Made by a program: the position numbers and the translations under genes. The notes under the pieces are model-generated. The model did not search any database. It was not told the origin of the DNA and saw only the letters and a list, made by a program, of their open reading frames with translations. Shown one piece after another: positions 12,438 to 21,152 of a stretch of DNA of 34,100 bases (positions within the stretch are counted from its first letter, which is position 1; each line of letters opens with the position of its first letter). The stretch comes from a virus. The stretch lies in the IMG/VR virus record IMGVR_UViG_3300025141_012569, positions 1-34,100 of that record, one strand, 5' to 3'.

Positions 12438-14321
12438 ATGGATTTATTTATTGAACCCCTTAGGGATAAAAAAGGGAAATTAGTTGAGAAGAGTTATAGT
12501 CAATATAATCCTTCAGAAGCTATCAAAGAACGCATTGCAGAAGTAATGCGTGATTATGGTATTGCAGATAACGTAAGAAATAACACTTATGAGGAATTTG
12601 ATAACTTGGATTTGATTGATTATGTTAATGAATGCCAAGTTAGATTTAATGAAAATACTCCTAGTGGAGAGGATGATCCCTCTGATAGTTGGAAGTCAAA
12701 TATTGTAAAGCCCTTTACTAGAAATAAAGTAAGGAATATTGTCGCTCAAGTAACACAGTCTATTCTTTTCCCAAGTATTATTGCTCAAAATAGGGATAAT
12801 GAAGAAGACCGTGAAATGGCAGAAGTAATGAAAGATGTTATCGAATATGTACTTGAACAAGATAATTACTCAGAGAAATTTATTGATATTGCCACAAACA
12901 TGGCGGTATATCCTGGAGAGTGTATTTATCAAGGATTTTCCCAAGTTAAGAGAAAAGTTAAAGAAATACTAGATAATGGGGATTATACGATTAAAGAGGT
13001 GGTAGACGAGATTTATAGTGGGTTTAAACTTATGCATGTCCCTATTGAAGATTTTTATATTGCAAACATTTACGAATCTGATCTGCAAAAGCAGCCTTTT
13101 ATTGTTTATAGTCGTATCATTGATTATTCAGAGGCAGAGGTTAAGTACGGGCATCTTGAAGACTTTAAGTATGTGGTTCCTGGAGTAAGAGTGGGCTATG
13201 CAGACAAAGAGGACACTTTCTTTGATCGTTACGATGATAATCTTCAAAATAGACTTGTAACAGAGGATGTTTATTACAATAGAAGCGCTGATCTTGAGCT
13301 TGTATTGGTAGGTGGTGTTCTTGTTCATGGCGACCCAGAACGACCAATGCAAAGAAAAGATAAGATGTACCCTTTTGCTTTTAATGGGTACGAACGTATT
13401 AGTAGTAGATTCTTCTACTTTAAGCCTCTCGTGCAGAATCTCAAAGGTATTCAGGACGAACTAGACATTATGCATCGAATGATTATTGATGGTACGTATC
13501 TCTCCTTAATGCCACCTTTAGCTGTTTATGGTGAAGAAAATATTGATAATTCAGTGTTTATCCCTGGTTCTGTCCATCCATTTGGTCCAGATACTCAAGT
13601 TAGCCCTATTCAACAAGGGACAAATTTAAATGCTGGTCTTTCAGTATTATCTCAATTAGAGAGTGAAGGTACTGAGGTCTCGGCTAGTGAGTTAGCTGGT
13701 GGAGCTCCGTTGCCAGGAGATAGAACAAAGTTTGAAATTGCAAGGATTGAACAGAATGCAGCTATTAAGCTTGGATTATTTGGAAAGAGGATTAGTTTTC
13801 TTATTAGAGATATTGGAAGATTACTTGTTGGGTCTGTCACTCAACATATGCCTTTCACTGAAGTGATGGAAGTTTCTGGGGACGATGCTCGGGTGAGTTT
13901 TGCGAGTATTATGATGAAAGATCGCAATGTGAAAGGTGAGACGATGGACAGAAGAATTGAGTTTACAAATCAATTTCCTGAAAGTGAAGAAGAACTACAA
14001 GCTGCACAGCTTGAATTGTTAAATAGATCAACTCAAAATAAAGGTGGAAAGCTTGTACAAACCCAGACAATATCGCAAGTGAATCCAGATGCATTTAAGA
14101 GAATGAAATACTTAGTAAAAGTGGAACCAAACTTCACAAGTAGGCAGATAGAGCTAGAGAAGCGAGTAGCATTCTACGATAGAACAATCCAAAATCCATT
14201 CATTAATCAGGAAGAAAACACGAGAGCATTTATCAAACACTTCCTCCCAGGTGAAGAAGAAAAACTGTTAAAGAAACAAAAGAATATAGCTGAAGAATTG
14301 CAAAATGCACCAGCAGTATGA
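12438..14321 (+). CDS. Portal protein
   Basis: 627 aa directly after TerL, with the mixed alpha/beta texture and length of podovirus-type portals. The N-terminal part has the clip/wing pattern (DSWKSNIVKPFTRNKV, about 83-98), and the C-terminal third is helical with a charged end (EEEKLLKKQKN). It forms the 12-mer vertex ring through which DNA is pumped. The assignment rests on length, order and general texture. Confidence 0.8.
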   Translation: MDLFIEPLRDKKGKLVEKSYSQYNPSEAIKERIAEVMRDYGIADNVRNNTYEEFDNLDLIDYVNECQVRFNENTPSGEDDPSDSWKSNIVKPFTRNKVRNIVAQVTQSILFPSIIAQNRDNEEDREMAEVMKDVIEYVLEQDNYSEKFIDIATNMAVYPGECIYQGFSQVKRKVKEILDNGDYTIKEVVDEIYSGFKLMHVPIEDFYIANIYESDLQKQPFIVYSRIIDYSEAEVKYGHLEDFKYVVPGVRVGYADKEDTFFDRYDDNLQNRLVTEDVYYNRSADLELVLVGGVLVHGDPERPMQRKDKMYPFAFNGYERISSRFFYFKPLVQNLKGIQDELDIMHRMIIDGTYLSLMPPLAVYGEENIDNSVFIPGSVHPFGPDTQVSPIQQGTNLNAGLSVLSQLESEGTEVSASELAGGAPLPGDRTKFEIARIEQNAAIKLGLFGKRISFLIRDIGRLLVGSVTQHMPFTEVMEVSGDDARVSFASIMMKDRNVKGETMDRRIEFTNQFPESEEELQAAQLELLNRSTQNKGGKLVQTQTISQVNPDAFKRMKYLVKVEPNFTSRQIELEKRVAFYDRTIQNPFINQEENTRAFIKHFLPGEEEKLLKKQKNIAEELQNAPAV

Positions 14322-14707
14322 AAAGGCCAACAAGAAAACAAATACAAGAAGAGATAGAAAAGATAGCAGCAGGTAAAGCCACAAAAAGACAGCAATGGTT
14401 ATTTGACCAGATAATGAAATCCTTGTTTAGAACAGTAAATTTAGCTGAATTAAAGAAAGGGTTTAAAAGTTTAAATGATCAAGAGAAAAGGAAGTATAAG
14501 GCAGAGGCGAAAGCATTGAAGTCTCTAGAGGTGTATGATTGGTTAGAGGAACAAATGAGTAAACAAATACAAGCAAAAATATATTTTGAATCAAACACAA
14601 AAGAAGAGATAGAAAAAAACCAAATGGGATTATGGGTACTAGCTAAAATGAGAGAAATGATTGAAGAACTAGCTAGGGAAAAAAAGGTGTACAGACCACT
14701 GCAATAA
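14318..14707 (+). CDS. Helical head-region protein (129 aa)
   Basis: Highly charged and helical throughout (MKRPTRKQIQEEIEKIAAGK...), without cysteine or membrane features. It overlaps portal by ATGA. It is followed by a terminator pair. It could be a head assembly or portal accessory protein; unknown family. Confidence 0.6.
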   Translation: MKRPTRKQIQEEIEKIAAGKATKRQQWLFDQIMKSLFRTVNLAELKKGFKSLNDQEKRKYKAEAKALKSLEVYDWLEEQMSKQIQAKIYFESNTKEEIEKNQMGLWVLAKMREMIEELAREKKVYRPLQ

Positions 14708-14718
14708 TACAATCTAAA

Positions 14719-14772
14719 AAATCACGCACTCTTGGACGTAGAGCTCTGTCCACGAGGGGTTTAGCGTGATTT
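14719..14772 (+). terminator. Branched hairpin, possible terminator
   Basis: AAATCACGC (14719-14727) pairs with GCGTGATTT (14764-14772) and encloses GGAC/GTCC (about 14734-14751). A short TCTTT tract follows. A second terminator lies just downstream, so this may instead be a regulatory structure. Confidence 0.5.
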
Positions 14773-14792
14773 CTTTCCTCTCTATGACAGAA

Positions 14793-14835
14793 CTCTGCTA
14801 ACTAAGCAGGGTTTTTTCTTTGGTCTGATGAGACC
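14793..14835 (+). terminator. Rho-independent terminator plus small hairpin
   Basis: CTCTGCT (14793-14799) pairs with AGCAGGG (14805-14811, one G-T pair) followed by six Ts (14812-14817). GGTCT (14822-14826) pairs with AGACC (14831-14835) just before the scaffold start. This isolates the capsid operon, which likely has its own promoter or relies on partial read-through. Confidence 0.7.
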
Positions 14836-14849
14836 GTAATAAATCATTT

Positions 14850-15446
14850 ATGGAAAACCTAGAACAGGCAGTCGAAACACCAGTAGACGAAACTACTACT
14901 CAGCCCGCTGTCGCTGAAGAAACAAACGCAGAGACTTCAGAGAGCGAGGAAAACGCTTCTAAACAAACCACAGAAGACTCAGAGGAGTATTACAAGAAAC
15001 AGCTTGAAAAGGCTGAAAAAGCAATTGTAAAACTCAAAAAGAAACAGAAAGAAACTCCGCAGGAAGAAGACAAGCATCCTGCTGAGGATATTCGGTCTGT
15101 TATCCGTGAAGAACTTAATCAGTTCAAAGCAGAACTTTCTCGTAAAGAAAAAGAGGAACATTTATCTAAAGTCACGAAAGGCGACAATCAACGGAAAATT
15201 GTTGAACATTATCTTGAGAACGTTATCCGCTCTACAGGTGATTATAAACAAGACGTTGAATTAGCGCTTGCTTTGGCTGACAAGGATAAATACCAAAGAG
15301 AAGCACAAACATTGAAAGATGCTGTGGTTTCTCAAAATACAGCTGGTGGTCCCGAGTTTTCTGGTCATAAACGCCCTAAACCAGGAAAAGAAAACTGGAG
15401 CGCCGCTGATAAAGAACTACTTAAAAAGTATGGGGCACTTAAATAA
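14850..15446 (+). CDS. Capsid scaffolding protein
   Basis: 198 aa. A very acidic, Thr/Glu-rich N-terminus (about 1-45), then a long coiled coil rich in K, E and Q (about 45-120), then a compact helical C-terminus ending KKYGALK. This is the layout of phage scaffold proteins, which guide capsid assembly and then leave. Its place between portal and decoration/MCP genes agrees. Confidence 0.8.
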   Translation: MENLEQAVETPVDETTTQPAVAEETNAETSESEENASKQTTEDSEEYYKKQLEKAEKAIVKLKKKQKETPQEEDKHPAEDIRSVIREELNQFKAELSRKEKEEHLSKVTKGDNQRKIVEHYLENVIRSTGDYKQDVELALALADKDKYQREAQTLKDAVVSQNTAGGPEFSGHKRPKPGKENWSAADKELLKKYGALK

Positions 15447-15457
15447 TTTGTTTATAT

Positions 15458-15964
15458 ATGGCTCTTAATGATGTAAAAATCGTTGAAAAAGGCGCTGGAA
15501 CAGTACAAAAGTTTCTTGTAGATGACCGTACTACTTCAGGTGCTTCTGCCACGATTAAAGCAGGTGAACCTGTGAAGTTTGCTTCAGATGGTTCTCCATT
15601 CGTTATCTTGCTTGCAACTGGTGATCCAGAAATCGGGACTGACCAGTTTGTAGGTATTGCTACCGAAGAATCAACTGAAACTTCTACTGCTGATGGTTCA
15701 GTTATGGTGTTCGTACCAGCTCCAAATTCTATTTTGGAATGTAAAGCAACTACATCTACTAATTTTGACACTCAATCTGAGATTGATGCCCTTGTAGGGG
15801 ATACTGTTGCTTTTGACCTTACAGGTGGAACATTCACTGTTGATGAAAACGAAGGACATGACGATAACGTTCATGGCCTACGTATTCTTGGTGGTGATCC
15901 AGACTTGACAATGGTTCGCTTTTCTGTGAAACCAGCTGCAATGCACATTGATAGTGCACTCTAA
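15458..15964 (+). CDS. Capsid decoration/stabilisation-like protein
   Basis: 168 aa, beta-rich. It begins MALNDVKIVEKGAGTVQKF and contains GEPVKFASDGSP and FVGIATEEST stretches like head decoration proteins found upstream of Mu gpT-like capsid genes. It follows the scaffold by 11 bases and precedes the MCP. Probable trimeric surface protein; identity rests on order and texture. Confidence 0.65.
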   Translation: MALNDVKIVEKGAGTVQKFLVDDRTTSGASATIKAGEPVKFASDGSPFVILLATGDPEIGTDQFVGIATEESTETSTADGSVMVFVPAPNSILECKATTSTNFDTQSEIDALVGDTVAFDLTGGTFTVDENEGHDDNVHGLRILGGDPDLTMVRFSVKPAAMHIDSAL

Positions 15965-15987
15965 TAATCTAAGTTAATTAATGTTAT

Positions 15988-16920
15988 ATGGCTTTAACCT
16001 CAGGATTGAGTTCAAATGCCGTGAAAACCGCTCTTGACGCTGTGTTTTATGGGGAATACGAGTACCCAGTTGCTCCTGGAGTAGCTACAGCTCTCGACCC
16101 TTACGTTTTCATGCAGGACTCTGCTGACCGCGCTGCTATTATCACTGAGCAGTTTGAAGGTCCAGGTTACTTCGAGGAACGTGCTGAGCAACAAAATGTT
16201 GCAGAAAAGACACCTCGAATTGGAAATCAAATCACTTACAACGTTGCTAGTTATGCACAATCTGTGCCTATCTCAAAGAGATTCTTTGATGATGATCAAC
16301 ATTCTGTAGTAACTCGTCTTGTTGAAAGAATGGGACGAAACGCTCAACTTTCACGTGATAAAAACGCTTTCGAAGTGCTTAACAATGGTTTCTCTACAAC
16401 TCTTACTAATGATGGTGCTGCTTTGTTTTCAAACTCACACACCACTCTTAGTGGAGAAACTGTAGATAACCTTGAAACTGCTGCCCTTAGCGACACTTCA
16501 CTTGAAACACTTGTTGTTTCTCTTATGGAGCAACACACACAAGACGGTACTCTTGGTGGTTACGTTCCACACTGTCTAGTTGTTCCACCAGCTCTCTTTA
16601 AAGAAGCTACAATCATTGCTAAGTCAGAACTCCGATCAGCTTCAGCTGACAATGATCTTAACTACTTCTCACAAGTTTATCCAGGAATGCAAGTGAAACA
16701 ATCTCCTTTCCTTGGTGCTAACAATGGTGGTAGTGACACTGCTTGGTTCTTGATGAGCCGAAAACACAGCCTATACCGCTGGGTTCGACAAGAAGTTGTA
16801 ACTGACATCGTTGATTACAAATATCAAGCTAACAACAACTACATCTATAAGGCTGAATACCGTGAAATCGTAGGGCCTATCTCATACGAAGGTCTTGTGG
16901 CTTCTAACGGAACTACCTAA
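15988..16920 (+). CDS. Major capsid protein (Mu gpT-like)
   Basis: 310 aa. Residues 124-158 (RDKNAFEVLNNGFS...DGAALFSNSH) and 165-206 (SDTSLETLVVSLM...CLVVPPALFKEA) match the characteristic Mu gpT major head subunit pattern, an HK97-fold capsid. The C-terminal part (KHSLYRWVRQEVVTDIVDY) is the axial domain. There is no long N-terminal delta domain, which agrees with a separate scaffold gene. Confidence 0.9.
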   Translation: MALTSGLSSNAVKTALDAVFYGEYEYPVAPGVATALDPYVFMQDSADRAAIITEQFEGPGYFEERAEQQNVAEKTPRIGNQITYNVASYAQSVPISKRFFDDDQHSVVTRLVERMGRNAQLSRDKNAFEVLNNGFSTTLTNDGAALFSNSHTTLSGETVDNLETAALSDTSLETLVVSLMEQHTQDGTLGGYVPHCLVVPPALFKEATIIAKSELRSASADNDLNYFSQVYPGMQVKQSPFLGANNGGSDTAWFLMSRKHSLYRWVRQEVVTDIVDYKYQANNNYIYKAEYREIVGPISYEGLVASNGTT

Positions 16921-16997
16921 TAGGTATTGTTTGGAGCTTTGGGTGGCTAGAATCACCTCTCCCCTTTGGGGATTAATACATTTGTAATCCATTATTT

Positions 16998-17468
16998 ATG
17001 GCTGGAAGTACTTTTACTGGCCCATTGAAAATCAGAGATTCCAGTGGGACAGAAGTAACTTTTGTTGATGAGAATGGAAACATTGATGCACCTTTGACAA
17101 CATCTAATATTACAGCCTCTGGTGACACCACTCTTGGTGATGCTGAAGGGGATACTATTAGTTTGAATTCAGGTGTGGTCAAGTTTGGTCTTACTGCCGA
17201 AGAACTATCTGGTGCTGGTGCTGTTAGCATTACAAACCCAATTACACATGTTGTAACAACGGGTGCGAATGCTCTCACACTTGCAGATGGTTCAGAAGGA
17301 CAGTGGAAGGCTATTGTAATGAAGACAGATGCAGGTGCTGGTACGCTAACTCCTACAAACTTAGGAAATGGATCAACTATTACCTTTGATGATGTTGGAG
17401 ATTCTGCATGGCTTCTTTTCACTAATGGTGCTTGGCACTTTATGGGTGGAACAGCAACTCTCGCTTAG
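16998..17468 (+). CDS. Small virion beta protein with TGPL N-terminal module
   Basis: 156 aa. The first 29 residues (MAGSTFTGPLKI then SSGTEVTFVDENGNI) are closely similar to the next gene's start, so this is a shared attachment module. The rest is glycine/threonine-rich beta sequence, as in head fibres or decoration spikes. Its place just after the MCP suggests capsid surface fibres. A hairpin follows. Confidence 0.7.
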   Translation: MAGSTFTGPLKIRDSSGTEVTFVDENGNIDAPLTTSNITASGDTTLGDAEGDTISLNSGVVKFGLTAEELSGAGAVSITNPITHVVTTGANALTLADGSEGQWKAIVMKTDAGAGTLTPTNLGNGSTITFDDVGDSAWLLFTNGAWHFMGGTATLA

Positions 17469-17479
17469 TTACTTCTTAG

Positions 17480-17499
17480 GAAGCCTTCGGGCTTCTTAT
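17480..17499 (+). terminator. TTCG-loop hairpin terminator
   Basis: GAAGCC (17480-17485), a TTCG loop, GGCTTC (17490-17495), then TTAT. A stable tetraloop hairpin with a short T tract; probably partial termination, reducing expression after the MCP-linked genes. Confidence 0.55.
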
Positions 17500-17521
17500 A
17501 GAGATAATTAATTAAAGAAAT

Positions 17522-17923
17522 ATGGCAGGTTCAAGTCACACTGGTCCACTAAGTATTCTTACTTCTAGTGGATCACTAGTTACATATGTTGATGCTGATG
17601 GAAATCTAGTGGGGGCTGGAGGGACAAACCCCTTTTGCGCTGCAGGTACTTCTACGGGTACGGCAGTTAATTTACTTCCTTCAGGGGGGGCGACGGCAGC
17701 TTTAACTATTGAGGCAGCGTTTATCATATCTGTTAATGGTTCGGCAAACGCTGTTATTAAGAATAATGGCTCTACGGTTGCCACCATTGCTATAGGGAGT
17801 GCGGGGGCTCTTGTTGGGGCGACAAGCCTTTCAAATACATCAGTTACCGCAGGCAACCAGGTGACGGTTGAAATAGATTCTGCAGGAGAAGCTGTAGGAA
17901 TCGTTTGTTTTAGTTATACATAA
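17522..17923 (+). CDS. Small virion beta protein, TGPL paralogue
   Basis: 133 aa. The N-terminus (MAGSSHTGPLSI, SSGSLVTYVDADGNL) is a paralogue of the preceding gene's module, whereas the C-terminal domain is different (AALTIEAAFIISVNGSANAV). The same plug with a swapped head fits modular surface proteins. Confidence 0.65.
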   Translation: MAGSSHTGPLSILTSSGSLVTYVDADGNLVGAGGTNPFCAAGTSTGTAVNLLPSGGATAALTIEAAFIISVNGSANAVIKNNGSTVATIAIGSAGALVGATSLSNTSVTAGNQVTVEIDSAGEAVGIVCFSYT

Positions 17924-17933
17924 TTAATTTAAT

Positions 17934-18344
17934 ATGAGAAGAAATCATAAAAGTGAACTAAGAATTTTTAATGCAGGTGGATCGACAGGAACTAGCACGG
18001 TAGTAGATGTCAAGGATTTTCGAAATATTGTTGTTGCTGTTTCCGCTGCTGCAAATTCAAGTTTAACTTTCAAATTTAAGGGGGCAGCTCTTAGTAATGA
18101 GGAGGTAGATTTAACTTCAGCACAAGCAGTAGATAATATATGGGACTATGTAGCTGTATACGACTTGAGAGATCCTTCCTCAGTAATTGATGGTGATACT
18201 GGTGTTACGCTTGATAACGACACCGTGGCTAATAACACAAGGCAATATTTAATTAATACTGATTTACTGAATCAATTTGCTGTAGAGATAACGAGCTACA
18301 CGGACGGGTCTCTCACAACCTGGGTGTTTGCCGCATCTGACTAA
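17934..18344 (+). CDS. Virion beta protein (136 aa)
   Basis: Begins MRRNHKSELRIFNAGGSTGTS and continues as beta-sandwich-like sequence with Val/Ala/Ser strands. No cysteine motif or signal. Likely a virion surface or head accessory protein by position. No family recognised. Confidence 0.55.
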   Translation: MRRNHKSELRIFNAGGSTGTSTVVDVKDFRNIVVAVSAAANSSLTFKFKGAALSNEEVDLTSAQAVDNIWDYVAVYDLRDPSSVIDGDTGVTLDNDTVANNTRQYLINTDLLNQFAVEITSYTDGSLTTWVFAASD

Positions 18345-18355
18345 TTACCGTAAGT

Positions 18356-18652
18356 ATGTTAGTTCACAAGCAACAAGGAACAATTACTACAAACGGGGGG
18401 ACAATATCGGTCAATGTAACGGCGGGATTCAATGTTTTACAACAAATTCTTCTAGAGCCAACCACATCTTCTACAAGTTATGACATTAAGTTGGTTGATA
18501 TTTATGATCGTGTCGTTTATGAGCGGCAAGACGAGGTTGGCAAAATGAACGATATCGATATGAGCCTTCCTGCATACGGAAACCTTACGCTTACTGTTGA
18601 AAACGCGAGTGCAGACGAAGATTTTGACTACTTGCTAAATTTTACGGAGTAA
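18356..18652 (+). CDS. Virion beta protein (98 aa)
   Basis: Begins MLVHKQQGTITTNGGTISVNV; a small beta domain (YDIKLVDIYDRVVYERQ) like short phage head-fibre or decoration proteins. One base (TAA-T-ATG) before the next gene. Confidence 0.55.
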   Translation: MLVHKQQGTITTNGGTISVNVTAGFNVLQQILLEPTTSSTSYDIKLVDIYDRVVYERQDEVGKMNDIDMSLPAYGNLTLTVENASADEDFDYLLNFTE

Positions 18653-18653
18653 T

Positions 18654-18875
18654 ATGTGGATCAAATTGAGAAAAAAACTTATTTTGCCTATCAAATTTAA
18701 ACTCTCTAAGAGAAAAAAGATTAAAAGGATTTGTTACAAAGAGAAAAAAGAGTTGTATGAGAAGAAAGAACAATTAGAGGAAAAATTGTTGAGAGCGCAA
18801 CGTTTAAAGCATACAAAGGACATTTATAAATTAGAAGCGCAAATAGAATTACTTACATGGATTATTTATGAATAG
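18654..18875 (+). CDS. Small basic coiled-coil protein (73 aa)
   Basis: N-terminal Lys/Arg-rich stretch (MWIKLRKKLILPIKFKLSKR) then a charged helix (KEKKELYEKKEQLEEKLLRA). Unlike its beta-rich neighbours. Could bind DNA inside the head or act in assembly. Unknown family. Confidence 0.55.
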   Translation: MWIKLRKKLILPIKFKLSKRKKIKRICYKEKKELYEKKEQLEEKLLRAQRLKHTKDIYKLEAQIELLTWIIYE

Positions 18876-19188
18876 TGGATATAAAAAAGTTAATACCAGT
18901 GAAGTAAAAAACCATTTTGATCATGGAAGTACGAGTGTAGGTACAAGTGCAGTACAGATTACTACTACGTCTATACCAACTAAAATGGGCGTTTTGGTTA
19001 AAGCAGATAGTGCAAACACAGGAACAATATATGTAGGGAATAGTGATGTAACAGCAAATACTACGGCAGCAACAGATGGGTTTCAGCTTGGGGCGGGCGA
19101 AAGTCTAGAAGTAGAAATAGATAATGCGGATAAGGTTTATTTTATTGCAACCGTAGCTTCACAGAAAGTTTTTTGGATAACAGTATAA
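18868..19188 (+). CDS. Virion protein with IYVG/GF-LGAGE motif (106 aa)
   Basis: A small beta domain with the pattern seen in many phage minor structural proteins: MGVLVKADSANTGTIYVGNS (about 40-59), then DGFQLGAGESLEVEID, then KVFWITV. It overlaps the previous gene by 8 bases. Probably a surface or fibre-linked domain. Confidence 0.65.
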   Translation: MNSGYKKVNTSEVKNHFDHGSTSVGTSAVQITTTSIPTKMGVLVKADSANTGTIYVGNSDVTANTTAATDGFQLGAGESLEVEIDNADKVYFIATVASQKVFWITV

Positions 19189-19191
19189 ATT

Positions 19192-20010
19192 ATGCCAAGC
19201 CATGAAGGGTCAGGAGCAGCAAGTGCTGCTTTAGACGCAGTTTACTTAAAATTAAACACAACAAATGACCCTTTGACAGGAGGCCTTGATATTGACGTGG
19301 AAGATGCTAATGCTTTTCGCGTTAACAGATCAACTGGCGGACAGACGATATTTTCAGTGGATACCACAACAGCTGATCCAGAAGTACGCATGGATGAGTG
19401 TGAGGTGAGAATTAATACAACTCGAACAGATCATCCCTCCGCTCAATTTGAGCTTTGTCAGGTAATCATGCAAGCAGATACTACTGCTAACGATAGTTCT
19501 GTGTATACGAGTGGAGCGTTCATTTCAAGATATATAGGCACAGATACGTTGACTTCATCAACAGGTGTTCAAGGATTCTTCATGCAAGGAGAAGCTACAG
19601 GAAGTGGTGGAACAACGGGAGTTAAAGCCCTTCAATCAACGATCTTTAACAGTGGTGGAGCCAACATCACACAGGGACAAGGTATTAACTTTGCCCATTT
19701 TAAGGCTGGTGGTGGGACATTTCCTACTTATAAAGCAATAACGTTTACAGACCTTGGTGTACAGGCCGATGATACGTATGCTTTCGATTTTCAAGGCTCA
19801 TATATAGAAAATAATTTTTCGGTTCCTTGTTTGGATAATACAACTACTGAAGTGTGGATGCCACTTTCTACTGCTAATACAGGCATTACTTGGGATAGCC
19901 AAGATCTTACATTAGCAACAACAACAAGTGGAGACATAAATGTTAGTTCAGCAGGGCAATCATTTGTAGATGGATTTAATCCATTACTCTCAGCTCTAGC
20001 ATTTTCATAA
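19192..20010 (+). CDS. Fibre-like virion protein (272 aa)
   Basis: A Gly/Thr/Ala-rich beta protein beginning MPSHEGSGAASAALDAVYLK, with repeated short strands and VNRSTGGQTIFSVDTTT, a pattern used in phage fibre shafts. No chaperone or enzyme motif seen. By length and texture a trimeric fibre or head spike. Confidence 0.6.
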   Translation: MPSHEGSGAASAALDAVYLKLNTTNDPLTGGLDIDVEDANAFRVNRSTGGQTIFSVDTTTADPEVRMDECEVRINTTRTDHPSAQFELCQVIMQADTTANDSSVYTSGAFISRYIGTDTLTSSTGVQGFFMQGEATGSGGTTGVKALQSTIFNSGGANITQGQGINFAHFKAGGGTFPTYKAITFTDLGVQADDTYAFDFQGSYIENNFSVPCLDNTTTEVWMPLSTANTGITWDSQDLTLATTTSGDINVSSAGQSFVDGFNPLLSALAFS

Positions 20011-20011
20011 T

Positions 20012-20350
20012 ATGGCAACAAATACGATTAAACAATTGGGACAGCTTCGACCAGCAAACACTACTGCTGCGAGTTTGTATTCTCCTGCTGCGAGTACTCA
20101 GACTAATATTTATACGGTTGTTGTGTGTAATACATCTGTATCAAGCGCAAAGTACAGAATATTTCATGATGATAATGGTACTACATACGACGAAACGACT
20201 GCCCTTTTTTGGGATATATCACTATCAGCAGATTCTACTGACACGGTAGAAATAAAGATATCCATGAACGATTCAACAGGCAACTTAGCTGTTAGAACTG
20301 ACACTGCCGACGCTTTAACTTTCACAGCCTACGGACTAGAAGTAACATAA
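20012..20350 (+). CDS. Small virion protein (112 aa)
   Basis: Begins MATNTIKQLGQLRPANTTAAS with a later TVVVCNTSVSSAKYRIFHDD; a beta fold like small phage structural proteins that bear LxxLYT-type starts. Coupled by TAA-T-ATG at both ends. Role unknown; likely head surface. Confidence 0.55.
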   Translation: MATNTIKQLGQLRPANTTAASLYSPAASTQTNIYTVVVCNTSVSSAKYRIFHDDNGTTYDETTALFWDISLSADSTDTVEIKISMNDSTGNLAVRTDTADALTFTAYGLEVT

Positions 20351-20351
20351 T

Positions 20352-20708
20352 ATGCCAGTTAATAGAACCCCAGACAATTTTGCTAGAAACACGAATCCAA
20401 CGGATTATTCTTCGGATCATAAGGCCCATGTGTCTCATTTTGGTGTACTTAAGGCTGGACCAACAATTCCAGTGTTTAAAGCTAACTTCCCTGGTACGTC
20501 TCTAAATACAGACCAATGGGTCGATATTTCTGAAAATTCTGCAACACTAACCGTTGCGGACGGTATGGGGAGATTGCAGTCAGGGACAAATTCTGCGGGA
20601 TCAGTAAGTGTTCGATCACGTCAAAAAGGACGATTTGAAGCTGGGCAAGTATCCGCAACAAACACTATTGTTGATGGGGCATTCGAATTTTTTCAAATAA
20701 GTGTATAG
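20352..20708 (+). CDS. Small virion protein (118 aa)
   Basis: Begins MPVNRTPDNFARNTNPTDYS and contains FKANFPGTSLNTDQWVDISE, which resembles the opening of a larger jelly-roll fibre domain found in phages, here ending early. It may be a domain remnant or a stand-alone anchor. The frame is intact with no sign of a break nearby. Confidence 0.5.
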   Translation: MPVNRTPDNFARNTNPTDYSSDHKAHVSHFGVLKAGPTIPVFKANFPGTSLNTDQWVDISENSATLTVADGMGRLQSGTNSAGSVSVRSRQKGRFEAGQVSATNTIVDGAFEFFQISV

Positions 20709-20710
20709 AT

Positions 20711-21082
20711 ATGTTGAAAGTAAACATTAAAAACCCACTTGATGCTGAAGAAGAGTTAACAGATGCGATTGTAGTGATTGATGAAATACATTTAAAACGT
20801 GACAGAACAGGGTCTGTGGTCCTCAAAATATTTAAAAACCAACGGTCTATGACAAACGGTGGTCAAGGTGTAGTCAAGGCAATTCGCGTTGCCAGACAAA
20901 GCTATGAAAATCCAGATGATATGCCTGCAAATCCAGAATATGTAAAAGCAACGGGGTTGCCAGGAGAGTTGGTGACAGTTGCGTTTAGCTCGGTATTTAA
21001 TAAGAGTTATGAACAAATGTACACAAGTTTGGCAAACAAAAAGATTGAGATATTTGGTCAGTTGAAAACTCTTAGAAAGTAA
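20711..21082 (+). CDS. Virion-region protein (123 aa)
   Basis: Alpha/beta sequence (MLKVNIKNPLDAEEELTDAI...VLKIFKNQRSMTNGG), less repetitive than its neighbours, ending in a basic helix. No motif. It could be a completion or connector protein. Followed by 70 gene-free bases. Confidence 0.5.
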   Translation: MLKVNIKNPLDAEEELTDAIVVIDEIHLKRDRTGSVVLKIFKNQRSMTNGGQGVVKAIRVARQSYENPDDMPANPEYVKATGLPGELVTVAFSSVFNKSYEQMYTSLANKKIEIFGQLKTLRK

Positions 21083-21152
21083 AAAATAACAACATAACGA
21101 AAGAATTAATAACGCAAAAGGGGGGTAATTAAAAAATCTAATTAATAAAATT

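Noticed and set aside
15439-15771. Long minus-strand frames over head genes (also 16973-17422 and 32057-32461)
   Set aside because: They are antisense to well-supported structural genes and show no motif or plausible start.
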